Origin: Apricaphanius iberus
Taxonomy: Eukaryota; Chordata; Actinopteri; Cyprinodontiformes; Aphaniidae
Length of the DNA stretch: 64,000 bases
Direction: 5' to 3'
NCBI GenBank assembly: GCA_028564705.1
Contig: JAPXFQ010000842.1
Span: forward strand, 62,001-126,000
Part shown: one piece after another, positions 48,935-60,830 of the stretch
Layout: each line of letters starts with the position of its first letter
Position numbering within the stretch: position 1 is the stretch's first letter
Notes under the pieces: generated by a model
The model's input: the letters and a program-made list of their open reading frames with translations, nothing else
Databases searched by the model: none
Told to the model about the DNA's origin: nothing
Position numbers and translations under genes: made by a program

Positions 48935-50017
48935 TTTAGCTTCTCTTCACTGGCTCCCAAGTAAAATCTAGGATATAATTCAAGATCCTCCTTCTGACAT
49001 ATAAAGGTCTTAATAATCAAGCTCCATCATACATAAGAGACCTGATTGTTCCTTATGTTCCTAACAGAGCCCTTCGCTCTCAGACTGCAGGTTTACTGGT
49101 AGTTCCTAAGATTTCTAAAAGTAGAATGGGTGACAGATCTTTCAGCTATCAGGCTCCCCTCCTATGGAACCAGCTCCCAGGGTTGGTTCGTGAAGCAGAC
49201 AACTTGTCTGTCTTTAAAACTAGGCTTAAAACCATCCTCTTTGACAAAGCTTACAGTTAGAGACAGTTTAACAGGTAGTTAAAGACAGGTTAGACAGGTA
49301 GCTAGGAAGAGACAGGTTAATGTTAGTAGCCAGGTAGTGTCAAAAACTAGGAAGAGACAGGTTAATGTTAGTAGTCAGGTAGAGTAGCTAGGTTGAGATA
49401 TATTAATGTAAGCTAGGTAGAGAGTGTTAGTAGCTAGGTCTCCTAGTAGCTAGGAGACAGGTTAATGTTAGTAGCTATGCTGCTTTAGGCTAGGCTGTTG
49501 GAGGACATTATTAGAGTCAGTTCCTACTTTCTCACCTACTTCTCCCCAACTACATTATGTGCTGTCAATTCGAGCGCTAACCTGTTTTCTCTTGGTCTCT
49601 TCCTACAGCAGGTGCTCCTGATCCGCCCTATCGACGACCCTGACTAAGATGGCATTCCAGTGGGGGAATGTTCTCCACGTCCTGCTACCAGCTTCTGCTT
49701 CTGCATCAGTTCTGTTGCTCTGCGTCTCTGCTGCCTTCTCCAAACCCCAGACGGTCTCTGCAGATGACCGCTTATGCTGAGCCTGGTTCTGCTGGAGGTT
49801 TCTTCCTGTTAAAAGGGAGTTTTTCCTCTCCATTGTTGCATCATGCTTGCTCAGTTTGAGGGATTGCTGAGAATTCAGGACGCAATTTTTCTGTGGTTCT
49901 CTAATTCCTAAATTAAACATTGTATTGTAATAACTCTTCTTGTACAGTGCTTTGAGATGACATCTGTTGTGAAACGGTGCTTTATAAATAAACTGAATTG
50001 AAATTGAATTGAATTTT
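48935..50017 (+). mobile_element. L2-clade LINE, 3' part, uninterrupted reference copy
   Basis: About 48960-49258 encodes the reverse transcriptase end (LLTYKGLNNQAPSYIRDL, SYQAPLLWNQLPGLVREA). Next is a 3' UTR with several AGACAGGTTAATGTTAGTAG tandem-like units. It continues through CTTTTAACAGG-type sequence to a tail ATAAATAAACTGAATTGAAATTG. 5' truncated. It is the collinear partner of the split copy at 855-7609. Confidence 0.88.
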
Positions 50018-50032
50018 AGAGGACCCAGAATA

Positions 50033-51890
50033 GAGCTCATCAGTTAGTTTTCTCAGAAACTGATTATTGCATTTTTTGTCCCCAAAATTTATGCCATTGA
50101 TCATAGATCATTGATCATGGCCATTGAGACATAATCAACTACATTTAGAAACTAACCAGTAATCAATTCTTGATTTATTGTTTCCATTTGGTTTTACCCA
50201 TGTAAATTCTCTTATTTGTTCTCCACCTATCTACTAGGTGATTTTCATTCATAAAATGACCAATAATCGGGTTTGGATGGCTCTGATTGTATTTTGAGGG
50301 CCACTGATCTATCCATTCATCTGCAACAGTATTAAAATCCCCACCTGCTACTACAAGATCAGTAAAATACGTTTTGTGTTCAACTCCTGTATAACATTTG
50401 TAATTTTGTAAAGCAATGTTTTGTTTCTAAGTTTGTTATTGTACACATTGATCAAAATAAAAATGACTTCTATTTTCAAGACAAGCTACCCAATGACCTT
50501 CATTATCTGTCCTTTGTGCCACAATTTCACCATAAAACTTATGAAAACAAATGACGACTCCTGCGGATCACTTAGAACCATGACTGAACATCATCTTGTC
50601 TCCCCATTGCTGGGACCAAAAATTTACATCCGATTTATCAGAATGAGTTTCTTGAAAAAAGAAAATATTTGATCTTAGTCCCTTACAATAATACACAACA
50701 CTTTACTTTTCACAGTCTTTTAAACCCCTTGCATTAAATGATGAACAAGGAATAACATTTTGAAATGGCAAAACTGAACACATAAACAGAAAACAGTCAG
50801 TTAAGGAGGTAAAAGCAATAACTGAACCCGCCATTTTTTTGAAATGACTTTCCCCACAATTTCCTTTTATATTTATATATACACACTCATCCCGTGCCTT
50901 TGGAAGTCACATTGATGCGCTTGCCATTGATGTATCCATATGGACCTCAGAAACCAGCAATTTTCCCTTCTTCTCTTGCTTGCTATATCTTGAGCCACAT
51001 CTCCTGCCTTGCCAGAAGGTCGTCCTTAGTTAACTCCTCAGCAAACCCCCGCCTCTCGTTCTTTTCCAGATGTCATCTCAGATGTTTCTTTTTGGAGAAG
51101 AGAACTTACCTGTCGGTGACTGTACGCTTTCTTCCTACCCTGTGGACGATGTCCACCGCATCCTCGATCTTATCTGCCGGCTCTGATGTTTTCATTCATC
51201 TCTTCTTTTTTCCCTTTTATCCAAAGACTCCATCTTCTTTTGTACCTTTCTTGTTCCACCAGCCATTCTTTCAGGACCCTATTCTCTTTGAAGAGGGAGC
51301 CAACATGTTGCTCCAAAGACTTGATTTTAGTTTTGCACACCTTCTGTGTTGTTTTGTTTTTCCAACAGAGGCTAGGATGGCACTTTGTTTTTGTATTTGA
51401 GAGCTAATGTCGTCCATGCGTTCATTCAGTCTTTGACCAAGTTTATTTATGGCCAACAAGATTTCTTCCTTCAAAGCCTCACATGCACTTTCTACGGCTG
51501 TATCTTTTGGATTTTTTTTCCTGCTTTTTTTCTGGTGTGTTTGTTTGCGTGAGGCTCTCGCTGCCCCGCTTAGCAGAGGAGCTAGCCCAATCCGTTTGCA
51601 TAGCTTAGTCATGCTCCGCTGCTCTTTCCGACTGCTTAAACGGAAGGGATTTAACCACATACTGGTTCTTTACATTCTTCATCTTGTTAACGGGAGAGTA
51701 TACTTCAGTCTCGGTATTATATCATGGAGATATCAGTCTTATATGATAACCAGTCCCGGACGGTGAGCAGCTTCAATAAAACGCGACCACTCCGCTCGCC
51801 ATTCCACCGGAAGTCTGCAGCTGCGAATAGTTCAAAACAGCAGCACCCTCGTCATTGAACCCAGTTCATTTTCTGTGTTTCCGAATCATT
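50033..51890 (-). pseudogene. L1-Tx1-like LINE, 5' part (ORF1 and endonuclease)
   Basis: On the minus strand 51271-51660 is an ORF1 start rich in basic residues (KKSRKKNPKDTAVES) with a heptad stretch (ILLAINKLGQRLNERMDDI). About 50750-50100 gives endonuclease readings, including a GDFN-like block (VVAGGDFNTVADEWIDRW, with breaks) and KYNQSHPNPIIGHFM. The reverse transcriptase is missing. 51660-51890 is probably 5' UTR. Confidence 0.6.
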
Positions 51891-51894
51891 TACA

Positions 51895-52099
51895 GGAGCG
51901 ACTGTGGCCCAGTGGTAGAGTAGTGGCTTGCAATTGGAGGGTCGTAGGTGCGATTCCAGCTTCATCCAGTCACATGTCACGGCAAAGCACTTAACCCCAA
52001 AAATTCTACATCGTCCTACTGAGCCATGTTGGCTAATGGGTGAATATGGCTTCGATGTAAAGCGCTTTGAGTGGTCAGTACAAAGTGGTCAGTACAAAG
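51895..52099 (+). mobile_element. tRNA-derived SINE
   Basis: GGAGCGACTGTGGCCCAGTGG (A box) and GGTGCGATTCC (B box, one change). The body runs to TGTAAAGCGCTTTGAGTGGTCAGTACAAAG, with GTGGTCAGTACAAAG duplicated at the end. The final CTATATAA tail is missing. Confidence 0.8.
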
Positions 52100-52850
52100 A
52101 CAAAATGCAACTCCGTCTGACCTTCTCTGTACTTTTCCATCAGCATCATTAAACAAAGATTGCATCTGTAGTACTCTTTCTTGGCATGATACCATACTGC
52201 TGCTTATAAATGCTGACTTCTGACCGAAGCCTAGCTTCCACCACTTTTTCCCACAGCTTCATTGTATTACTAATTTGCTTTATTCCTCTCAAGTTGCCAC
52301 ATTTCTGTACATCTTCATTGTTCTTAAAGATTGGCAGTAGACCACATTTCCTCCTTTGCTCAGGCATCTTCTCAGTCTCCAAGGTCTTGTTAAAGAACAT
52401 CCTACCTGTGGGGCATAACCACTAAAAACATTGATCATTATTCTTTCCATATCAAGCTTCTGACTAATCATCTGACACCCTTTTCACTTCCAGATCATTC
52501 CTAGCAAATGTATTCTTTAAAATAACTCATTCCATTTCTCTTCCGACCTCATAGTAGAACAACTTGAATCCGTCTTCTAAGCTTCTAGCCTTGCTACCTT
52601 TCAACCTGGTCTCCTGAACACATAGAATATCAACCTTCCTTATCTGCATCATGTCCACAAACTCTCTAGCTTTACCTGTCATAGTCCCAACATTCAAAGT
52701 CTCTACTCTGAATTCCAAACTTTTGAATTTCATCTTCTCTCTCTGCGTACCAACATGCCTTCCTCCTCTCCTCCTTCAACCAACAGTATTCCAATTTCCA
52801 CCGGCACCGGTGGCAGTCGTTAACCCGGGCCTCGACCGATCCAATATGCA
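52100..52850 (-). pseudogene. RTE-clade LINE, endonuclease joined to reverse transcriptase by deletion
   Basis: On the minus strand 52527-52733 encodes the endonuclease start (VETLNVGTMTGKAREFVDMM, ILCVQETRLKGSKARS). 52149-52400 encodes the reverse transcriptase start (LLPIFKNNEDVQKCGNLRGI, MKLWEKVVEARLRSEV, QYGIMPRKSTTDAIF). The middle is deleted. 52740-52850 is the 5' leader. Clade assignment is from these motifs. Confidence 0.8.
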
Positions 52851-54302
52851 GTTCTTGTTTGTGATTCGCATAATTGATTTGGCTTACTTTTTATTTACAA
52901 TTCTCCTACTTACCATATAATATATCAACCACCATAATTCCTGTTTTAATTTATTTCTTTCAGACCAGGAAGCTATTGAAGAAAAATTCTATTTTTTTAT
53001 TTTTATTTTTTATAGATCGATGTGTCATGTTCCTCGGGTGTCGATTTACCATTTAGCAATATTTTGGGATTACTTTGTCAGCATATCGCATAGGTCAGCC
53101 TATTAATTTACTTTCTTTGATGTAGAGAAATTTAACGACGGTCCCTAACCGAAACCACTGTCTTCAGGAGTGAGCCTACTGCAGGGATGTATCCACTCCA
53201 TGAGCACAGTTGTCGGTTAGACATTGGAGGGAGTCTCCGCTTTAATGAAATGAATATCTGTCGGATATCCAACTTAAAACTAATTTCACCCCAGTCTCCA
53301 TGCTAGCATGTAAATGTCACCAGAAATAGCTCTATATTGTGTATTTACAGTACAGTTTGTTTTTAAATGCATAACATTATTATAAAACATGGCAGACATG
53401 CTTATATTGATCGCAGTGGAAGAATATAATTAGTCAAAACGTATTCTGTGATTTCTTTGTAGTCTAATTTCCCACTAATATACAGTAAGAAATGTCCTTT
53501 GTCCGACAAATAGAACCATAATTATGAAATATGTATTGAAGTAATCAGTGCACATGTTATAATTGAGAGAAAATCGCAGGAAAAGTGAAAAAAAATCATT
53601 TATTAAGCCCTTTACCGCTAGAAATCAATGACAGCGCTGGGACGTTTGGAACTATTGAGGGCTGCATGAACCACGTGACCGTGTGTTGGCAGTTCAAAGT
53701 GTGTCATAACTCTACTCAATGGCAATGCACTGGCCTAAAGACTGATTGGTCAGCTCAATGGCCGCTGACTGCTCTGCTTTGTGACCGCATACCATGGAGG
53801 CCGCCACGGCTCCTCCATTGCTGTAGTACGTCCATTTGGCCACTAGGCCCCCATTGAAAAGCATTGGACTTTAGACACGTTAAAAACAACTTTAATGCAT
53901 GTGCCCATTTTTTAAAAGCTTTCTATGGCTACATATTCTTCCTGAGATAACGCTGGGCTAGTCAAGAAAATAGGCACCTGGCTGGTTTTCGTAAGATAAT
54001 TTTTTGAAATCTTTATCATAATTAATGAGGGGGCCGAACTTTGATTTACAGGCCGTTTCATTGGACTTTAATTATAGTAACACTACATTTTAATAATTAT
54101 TTCAAGTTACTAGTTCTTACCTTTTGAGGTTTGAGAAATAGGAGAACCGTCGGAGGAGCGCAGATACAGCAGCAGTCAGGCATGGGGCTATAAGCCTTTA
54201 GCTTAGTTAGCCAAGTTTAGCATCAGACTGGAGTCCCTCTCCTGCCACACCTCATCATTTGTGACTCTGACATGCTCCCCTTTGCCACTTTGTGTTACAA
54301 AA
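52851..54302. other. No gene recognised
   Basis: AT-rich at 52851-53600, then a GC-richer block (53620-53900) with dispersed-repeat character. The short open readings lack known motifs. Confidence 0.4.
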
Positions 54303-54412
54303 TATTCAATTCAATTAACGTTTTTATATATAGCGCCAATTCACAACAAATTCAAATTCAAAAATAATTTATTGATCCCAGAGGGAAATTAAGTGTTGTT
54401 GTAGCTCATTAA

Positions 54413-55042
54413 TTAATTTTTCAAGGAATTGTTGTAGACCATGATGGCTGTGGGGAAAAAGTATTTCCTGTAGAGGTCTGTGTTGCAGCGAAACTGAAGA
54501 AGCCTCCGACTGAAGATACTCTGTTGTTGTAGGACTGTCTCATGGAGAGGATGCTCAGGGTTGTCCATGATCTTTTTAATTTTATGAAGAATGCTTCTTT
54601 GCATCATTATCTCCAGTTGTTCCACAGTCGTCCCCATAACAGAACCAGCCTTCTGTATCAGGTTATTGAGCCGTTTTAAGTCCCTGGCTCTGATGCTGTT
54701 ACCCCAACAGATGATGGACGAAGAGATGACACTCTCCACCACAGACTTGTAGAAGATTTGCAGCATCTTGCTGCAAATCTTGAAGGACCTCAGCTTCCTC
54801 AGAAAGTACAGTCTGCTCTGTCCCTTTTTGTAGACGGCTTCACTGTTGATTCTCCAGTCCAGTCTATTGTCCAGGTGAACTCCGAGGTATTTGTACTTCT
54901 CAACCACCTCCACTTCTTCTCCCATGATGGAGACAGTCTTTGACTTGTCTCTGTTTCTTCTGAAATCTACTATCATCTCCTTTGTTTTGTTCACATTCAA
55001 GGTAAGATGATTGTCTCCACACCATGCCACAAAGCTTCTCAC
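54413..55042 (-). pseudogene. Rex1-like reverse transcriptase, C-terminal part
   Basis: An open stretch of 209 residues after the catalytic region: FVAWCGDNHLTLNVNKTKEM, YKYLGVHLDNRLDWR, SRLYFLRKLRSFKICSKML and SSSIICWGNS. This is the thumb and C-terminal region of Rex1/CR1-type reverse transcriptases. It runs to a natural stop at 54413; the frame is separated from the palm by a break near 55050-55065. Confidence 0.85.
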
Positions 55043-55064
55043 CAGCTCTCTGTATTCAGCTTCT

Positions 55065-55556
55065 TCACCATCTCTGATACACCCGACAATTGCAGAGTCG
55101 TCTGAGTATTTCTGCAGATGACAGGTCTCTGTCTTCTGTCTTATACTGGAAGTCTGAGGTGTACAGAGTGAAAAGGAATTGTGAGAGTACAGTCCCTTGT
55201 GGTACTCCTGTGCTGCTGATCAGCTGGTTTGACATACAATCCTTCAGGCTCACAAACTGTGGTCTGTTTGTCAGGTAGTCATTGATCCAGCTGATTGTTG
55301 AGGCTTCCACCTGTGTTTTCCGGACTTTCTGACAAAGTAAATCAGGCTTAATTGTGTTAAATGCACTGGAGAAATCAAAGAACATGATTCTCACAGTGCT
55401 GCCTGCTTTGTCCAGATGTAAGTGGGTTGGTTGAAGCAGGTTGATGATGGCATCTTCAACACCAACACCATGGCGATAAGCAAACTGCAGGGGGTCCTGA
55501 TAGGTTCTAGTTTGCTTACTCAGGTGGGGCAACAAGAGTCTCTCCAGGACCTTCAT
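55065..55556 (-). pseudogene. Rex1-like reverse transcriptase, palm region
   Basis: Encodes FAYRHGVGVEDAIINLL, MFFDFSSAFNTIKPDLL (first catalytic aspartate), NDYLTNRPQFVSLKD and STGVPQGTVLSQFLFTLYTS. A frameshift just before the catalytic double-aspartate motif (near 55095-55130) disrupts the protein. The endonuclease is absent. Confidence 0.85.
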
Positions 55557-56021
55557 GATGTGGGATGTCAGGGCAACAGGTCCTCAGTCATTGATGACTG
55601 ATGGGTGAGTTTTCTTTGTGTCATCTCAAGGCACTTTACAACAAAAGTCATTTCAATAAAATGATACAAGCATTCCAAGTTTTCCAGTTAAAAGTTTTCT
55701 ATGTAAGGAATCCCAGTGGATTGTGAAGAGTCATCGACGTGAGGTTGTGCCCGGATCATGCAGACTCCAACCACAGCAATCCCTCATACTCCTCCTGCAG
55801 AACCTGGCTCAGTACAAGCGGTCATCTGCCACAACCGTCTGGGGGTCTGAGAAAGCCGAGAAGAGACCACATGGAGGATACTCTGTGACTTTGAGCATCA
55901 TCTGGACTGATGTTCCCCATTATAGTTGAGCAGGGTACCAGATAGGGCTGGGACGATGCGTCAACGAAATTGATTAAGTCGACGCAAAAAATGTGCGTTG
56001 ATGCGTCATCACTTTCAAAAC

Positions 56022-57265
56022 TCTAGATATGCCAAAACACATCTATAATTACAAGACAAAACATTGTTTGATTTTATCTGGAGGAAAAAATGTCCTTATT
56101 TAAGAAAAAATGTTTTATGTTACATTAAGAAATATGGGGGGATGGATGTACTAACTTTTGAAACCTTAAACAACTCTTAAAATAAAGTGGTTAATTAATT
56201 ATTGAAAGGAAAAGATAATATCTGGCACACATTCACAAACCACATATTTAACTCAATGGGAGGTCTTAGGTTTTTACTCAGATGTGACTACAAGGTTGAA
56301 AAATTGCCCACAAAGCTCTCAAACTTTTACAAACAAGCCCTGCTGGCCTGGAAACTAATTTATGAACATAATTTTTCTCCAACGTCTTGTTTTATTTGGA
56401 ATAATAGTAATGTGCAATACAAAAACAAATCCCTTTTTTTCTCCAGATGGTACGCAAATAATAGTTCTCTTAAGACAACTTTTTAATTCTAATGGACATC
56501 TTCTAACATATCAAGAATTTCTTTATAAATTTGGCGTTCCAGTTCCGCCCAGGGAATATGCATTAGTTTTGGATGCCATTCCTAGCAACTTACTACAACT
56601 GTTTAAAGGGATTCGTGACACTAGCCCATTCTGAACGCAAGCAATCTTTTTGGCAAATGTTAATTGTTCCAGTTCAGACGGAAATAAACAAATTAGAAAT
56701 TTATTACACAACACCACACTACCAGCAGGAAGGTTTTATTGGGATTCGATATTTATGAACATAAACTGGGCTTCTGTTTAGATAACTGGAAATAAATATT
56801 ACTTAAATAATAAAGTAAAGGAGGTTTCGTTTAAAATAGTACACTGTATATACCCTGTTAAAAAGACCTTGAGTAGATTTGTTGTAGACATGGAACAATT
56901 GTGTACATTCTGTGAGATTGAAGAGGAAACCATACTCCATCTCTTTGTGAAATGTATGTATACATACAGTTTCTGGATAAATGTTGGAAATTATATTAGT
57001 AGCATAACTAAAAAATCTATAAAATTGTGGGCTCAAGATGTTATAATTACTGAGTTTAAAATTTGTTGAACCCCGATGTCTGTTGAACAGGCAATTTTTT
57101 TTGTACAATCATTTAATAAACTATCTGTAATTTATATCTTTGTCTGTATACTTTTTTCTTGTAGTTGTATGTGTTTTAGTGTCCCCTGAGGCATTCACCT
57201 TTCTGTTGTATTGTTGATTGTGTAAAAAAGTGTTAAAAAAAAAAACAAAAACAAAAAAATAAAAA
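56022..57265 (+). mobile_element. L1-Tx1-like LINE, 5'-truncated, inserted in hAT
   Basis: Bounded by an exact 17-bp duplication GTCATCACTTTCAAAAC (56005-56021 and 57266-57282) and ending in an A-rich tail, the marks of target-primed insertion. It encodes the ORF2 end in several frames: KLSNFYKQALLAWKLIYEH, and at 56890-56970 a CCHC-type finger CTFCEIEEETILHLFVKC. Frameshifts and stops. Confidence 0.88.
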
Positions 57266-57286
57266 GTCATCACTTTCAAAACAAAC

Positions 57287-57475
57287 ATGGATGGAGCCAG
57301 TAGATGCAGCATCAGTGAGTCAGTTGAATTAAAAATACCTCCATCCAAACTCGCAGTTCAAAGGTATGGAACTATATTAAAATAAAAGGGATCGATTTTG
57401 ACGTCTGCCGGCTTTGCAAAATAGAAATTGCTAATAAAAGCACGACGGCATCCAGGAGCAGTTCCAGCATATGAT
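57287..57475 (+). pseudogene. hAT transposase first-exon scrap
   Basis: From ATG at 57287 it reads MDGASRCSISESVELKI. After a stop and frameshift it gives DFDVCRLCKIEI, the first cysteine pair of a BED-type finger, then a stop. The remaining hAT interior, 57476-58190, has no transposase coding. Confidence 0.6.
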
Positions 57476-58718
57476 TAAACACCGTAAGTTTTCAACTTTT
57501 TTGCTAACGCTACGTATTTTACCCTATAAATCACCCAAACACCCCCACGCAGAGGGCATGTACTCATACACAGCTGCGTCTGGTGTATGCTACTGCTATC
57601 CGTTGGGTTGGTTTTTATTTGTGACCCGTGTTGGCAGAATGAGTCGGAATGCGCACAGACTGGTTATGAGCGAAAGCCGAAAATGTGAGCGTGTTATTTG
57701 GTCGCGGTAAACATGTTTGTTAACAAAGGTAATTCAAACGCAGCCATCGTGGACATTAATACAACATTGTTTAAGTGCTTGCAAAAGCAAACCGACAAAG
57801 AACTCTCGATTATCACGTTTAATAATGCCTCATCCGGTTCGAATAGTATTTTTTTTACTTAATGCTCCTCCAGTTTGATGGATTCAAAGTTGCCATCTAA
57901 TAACTAGAAAAATTTGCAGCATTTTATTAGAATGAACAGTGCCTCTCTCCCTGTTTATCTCTTTTTTCCGCGTGAAAATCTTGTCAGAAACAAGAGAAAA
58001 TGCAGCAAAGTAAATGTTTTTTGTGAATGAAGAGCACTTTTTTGCACTAAGTGAATGTTAAATTTTGTTTAATATTTTTTTGGTATTTTCTTTCTTTTAT
58101 TCATATGACTTGGTTGCACAAAGTTTAACTTCTTGTTAAATGTAACCTCTAACAGGAGATTTTACTAATACTATAACTTTATTTGGGATTTTTTTTTCAT
58201 TCAAATGTGTTCAATGAAGAAATTTGTTTATTTCATTGGAATACATAAATTAATAAATGTCAAATTTCTATACAAATTAAATAATGGGTAAATAATCAAA
58301 TCGAATTGAATTCTAAAATTAATCATTAGATTAATCGATGCATCGAAAAAATAATCGCTAGATTAATCGATTACAAAAATAATCGTTTTGCCCTGCCCTA
58401 GTACCAGACCATGTGTAGCTTCTATGGGGAGAAAAATACTGAGAGAAAACTGGGTTAACAATCACAATAACAGCAGAAAAAATATATCTGGAGAGTGGTA
58501 GACGAAAAAAGTAGAACGGAGAAGAAAAGTAGTCAGTCTGTCCTCCAACAGTCTAAACCTATAGCAGCATAACAAAAAAAAATAGCTCAGGATAATCTAA
58601 GCCACTAACTATAAGCTTTATCAAAAAGGAAAGTTTTAAGCCCGGTCTTGAAAACAGACAGAGTATCTGCCTCAATGAATAAAACTGGGAGCTGGTTCCA
58701 CAGGAGAGGAGCCTGAGT

Positions 58719-58998
58719 TCTATCAATTCAAGCGCTGACCTGTTTTCTCTTAGTCTCTTCCCACAGTAGGTGCTCCTGACCCGCCCTGCTTGACGACCCT
58801 GACTAAGATGGCATTCAAGTAGCTGAACGTTCTCCACATCTTGCTACCAGCTTCTGCTTCAGTTCTGTTGCTCTTTCTCCGTCTCTGCTGCCTTCTCCAA
58901 ACCCCAGACGGTCTCTGCAGATAACCGCTTATGCTGAGCCGGGTTCTGCTGGAGGTTTCTCCCTGTTAAAAGGGAGTTTTTCCTCTCCACTGTCGCTT
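58719..58998 (+). mobile_element. L2 3' UTR piece, head-to-head with the previous L2
   Basis: CAATTCAAGCGCTGACCTG through CTGTTAAAAGGGAGTTTTTC, collinear with 49565-49840 of the reference L2 copy. It abuts the minus-strand L2 at 58718 and is cut at 58998 by a gypsy LTR. Confidence 0.75.
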
Positions 58999-59305
58999 TG
59001 TGGAGGAATGCAAGGACGACACAGCTAGATCCGATCAGCTCGTTTATTCAACTCCAACTGCACTACAGAACAACGGTAAGTCAGATAAATTGCCACATTC
59101 GCTCCACAACCAACTTGAACATTTTCAAATCCAAACATAACATTTTTAAATATAAACATCCCGTTGTCTGGGTGTGAGTGGAGTCCGCTGGTGGTCCACC
59201 GGAACGTCTGCAGACGAGGCAGAGGACGACGGGGAGGGGCTGAGGATGATTTGGTCTCCGACGACTGACAAGAGTCTCTGGAAGGAGGATAGCAGTCCAT
59301 CAACA
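58999..59305 (-). repeat. Putative gypsy 3' LTR
   Basis: TGTTGATGG at the right (minus-strand start) and CATTCCTCCACA at the left give TG...CA ends over 307 bp. An alternative start at 59323 (TGACCCCCC) would place AGGGGC beside it as a weak purine tract. No second LTR is available to settle the border. Confidence 0.45.
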
Positions 59306-59320
59306 GCTTGGAGGGGGGGG

Positions 59321-60300
59321 TCAGCCCCTACGAGGAGCCTGGGCTTTTACTACCCCATCATCTGCCAGAACATGAGCAGGTTTAAGCCTATCTATACAGA
59401 CAGTCTCTTTACACCCCCCTAAATCTAAAAGAAAGTGCTTTGGGCCGGGTTCGAGGACCCTGAAAGCGCCATCATACAGGGGCTGTAATGGTGTCCTGTG
59501 TGCATCGTGTCTGACAAAAACAAACTTAGAAAATGCTAAACTTTGAGGTACAAATGAGTGGGGTAGACAATGATGTACAGGACCAGGAACGTGAAAAGGG
59601 TCACTTTGAGTCAGACAGTTAAACTGGGGCGGGGGGGCCTCGGGAAAAAACACGCCTGGAACCCGTACCGGCTGGCCTAAAACCAATTCAGCCGGGGAGG
59701 CACCAAGATCCTCTTTAGCCGCGGAACGCATCACCAACATAACCCATGGGAGGCGGTCAATCCAGTTGCCATCGGTCACAACAGCACGAAGTACGGCTTT
59801 TAATGTCCTGTGAAACCGCTCATACAACCCATTAGCCTGTGGATTGTAAGCATGGTGGATCTTGATCCCCAGGCTGTCAGCCATGGAGGACCAAAGCTCT
59901 GACACAAACTGGGGACCTCTGTCAGAGGTGATGTCTGTAGGGGGCCAAAACGTGCCACCCAGGTTGACAAAAATGCACGAGCCACCACAGCAGCTGTTGT
60001 GGATGCAAGCAGAACACTTCTTGCCACCTAGTGGTATGGTCTATCATGGTCAGTAGGTGAGTAAAACCCTGCGATGGAGGCAGGGGGCCCACCAGGTCTA
60101 CATGAACATGATCAAACCTCCGAGTAGGGATGGGGAACAGTTCAAAAGGTGCTTTTGTGTGCCTATGAACCTTTGCCCGCTGACATGGGACACATGCTGC
60201 AGCCCATTCCTTCACAGCCTTACGTAATCTAGGCCAAACAAACTTGGAACCGACCAGTTTCACTGAGGCAATCCCACTGGGATGTGAGAGGGAATGCAAA
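59321..60300 (-). pseudogene. Gypsy integrase
   Basis: 59922-60299 encodes the HHCC zinc region (HSLSHPSG, CVPCQRAKVHRH) and the start of the catalytic core (VHVDLVGPLPPSQGFTHLL, first D in HVDLVG). After a frameshift, 59321-59905 gives the rest (PQANGLYERFHRTLKAVLR with the catalytic E) and the C-terminal region (PLYDGAFRVLEPGPKHFLL). The second catalytic D falls in the broken middle. Confidence 0.85.
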
Positions 60301-60830
60301 GCATCGAAAGGCAGGTTGGTTCAGACTGCAGTTTCTGGATGTCTGGATCACTATGCTGATCAGCCGCTATAGCAGCGAAATCAATCCCCACATAAACTGG
60401 TGAGACCAGAGCACGGGACAGGCAGTGAGCCACCAAGTTGGATTTGCCAGCCACATGCTGGATGTCTGTTGTAAATTCAGAGACAGCAGCAAGTTGGTGC
60501 TGTTGACGTACAGATCAGGGGTCAGAGATTTTGGACATGGCAAATATCAACGGTTTGTGGTCAACATAGGCTGTAAATGTGCGGCCCTCGAGGAAAAAAC
60601 GGAAATGCCGTGTAGCCAGATAGAGAGCCAACAGCTCTCTGTCAAACACGCTGTATTTACGCTCGTTGTCCCTCAGTGTATGGCTGAAAAATTCAAGCGG
60701 CTTCCAAACCCTGCAGACGCGCTGCTCTAACACTGCCCCTACTGCTACATCAGAAGCATCAGTGGTCAAAGCCACCTGGGCTGAGGGGACGGGTGGGTCA
60801 AAAGTGCGGCATTTGCCAGCGCGCACTTAG
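60260..60830 (-). pseudogene. Gypsy RNase H and linker
   Basis: 60515-60826 encodes LTTDASDVAVGAVLEQ (first catalytic D), SVFDRELLALYLATRHFR (catalytic E) and FTAYVDHKPLIFA (catalytic D). A stop follows, then 60260-60454 gives GKSNLVAHCLSRA, the usual ending of gypsy RNase H, and the linker towards integrase. Confidence 0.85.

Larger units (their letters stand above)
54350..55617 (-). mobile_element. Rex1/CR1-like LINE, 5'-truncated
   Basis: A minus-strand insertion whose 3' tail reads TTTGAATTTGAATTTG at its left edge. It encodes the reverse transcriptase palm to C-terminus in two frames. It lies within the L2 3' UTR and removing it restores the L2 reading ACAAA-TGTCATCTCAAGG. Confidence 0.75.
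55943..58400 (+). mobile_element. hAT element remnant carrying an L1
   Basis: Ends TAGGGCTGGGACGATGCGTC and, inverted, TAGGGCAGGGCAAAACGATT, with an exact 8-bp duplication GTACCAGA at 55935-55942 and 58401-58408. Excluding the L1, about 1.2 kb remains. It is the same family as 8777-12562, in the opposite orientation. Only the first-exon region of its transposase is left. Confidence 0.88.
54303..58718 (-). mobile_element. L2-clade LINE, 3' part, split by Rex1-like and hAT elements
   Basis: Pieces are 54303-54349 (3' tail), 55618-55942 (3' UTR) and 58409-58718 (3' UTR and reverse transcriptase end, reading LWNQLPVLFIEADTLSVFK). The copy at 45528 is continuous across the first break. Insertions are a Rex1-like LINE (54350-55617) and a hAT (55943-58400). 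Confidence 0.8.
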
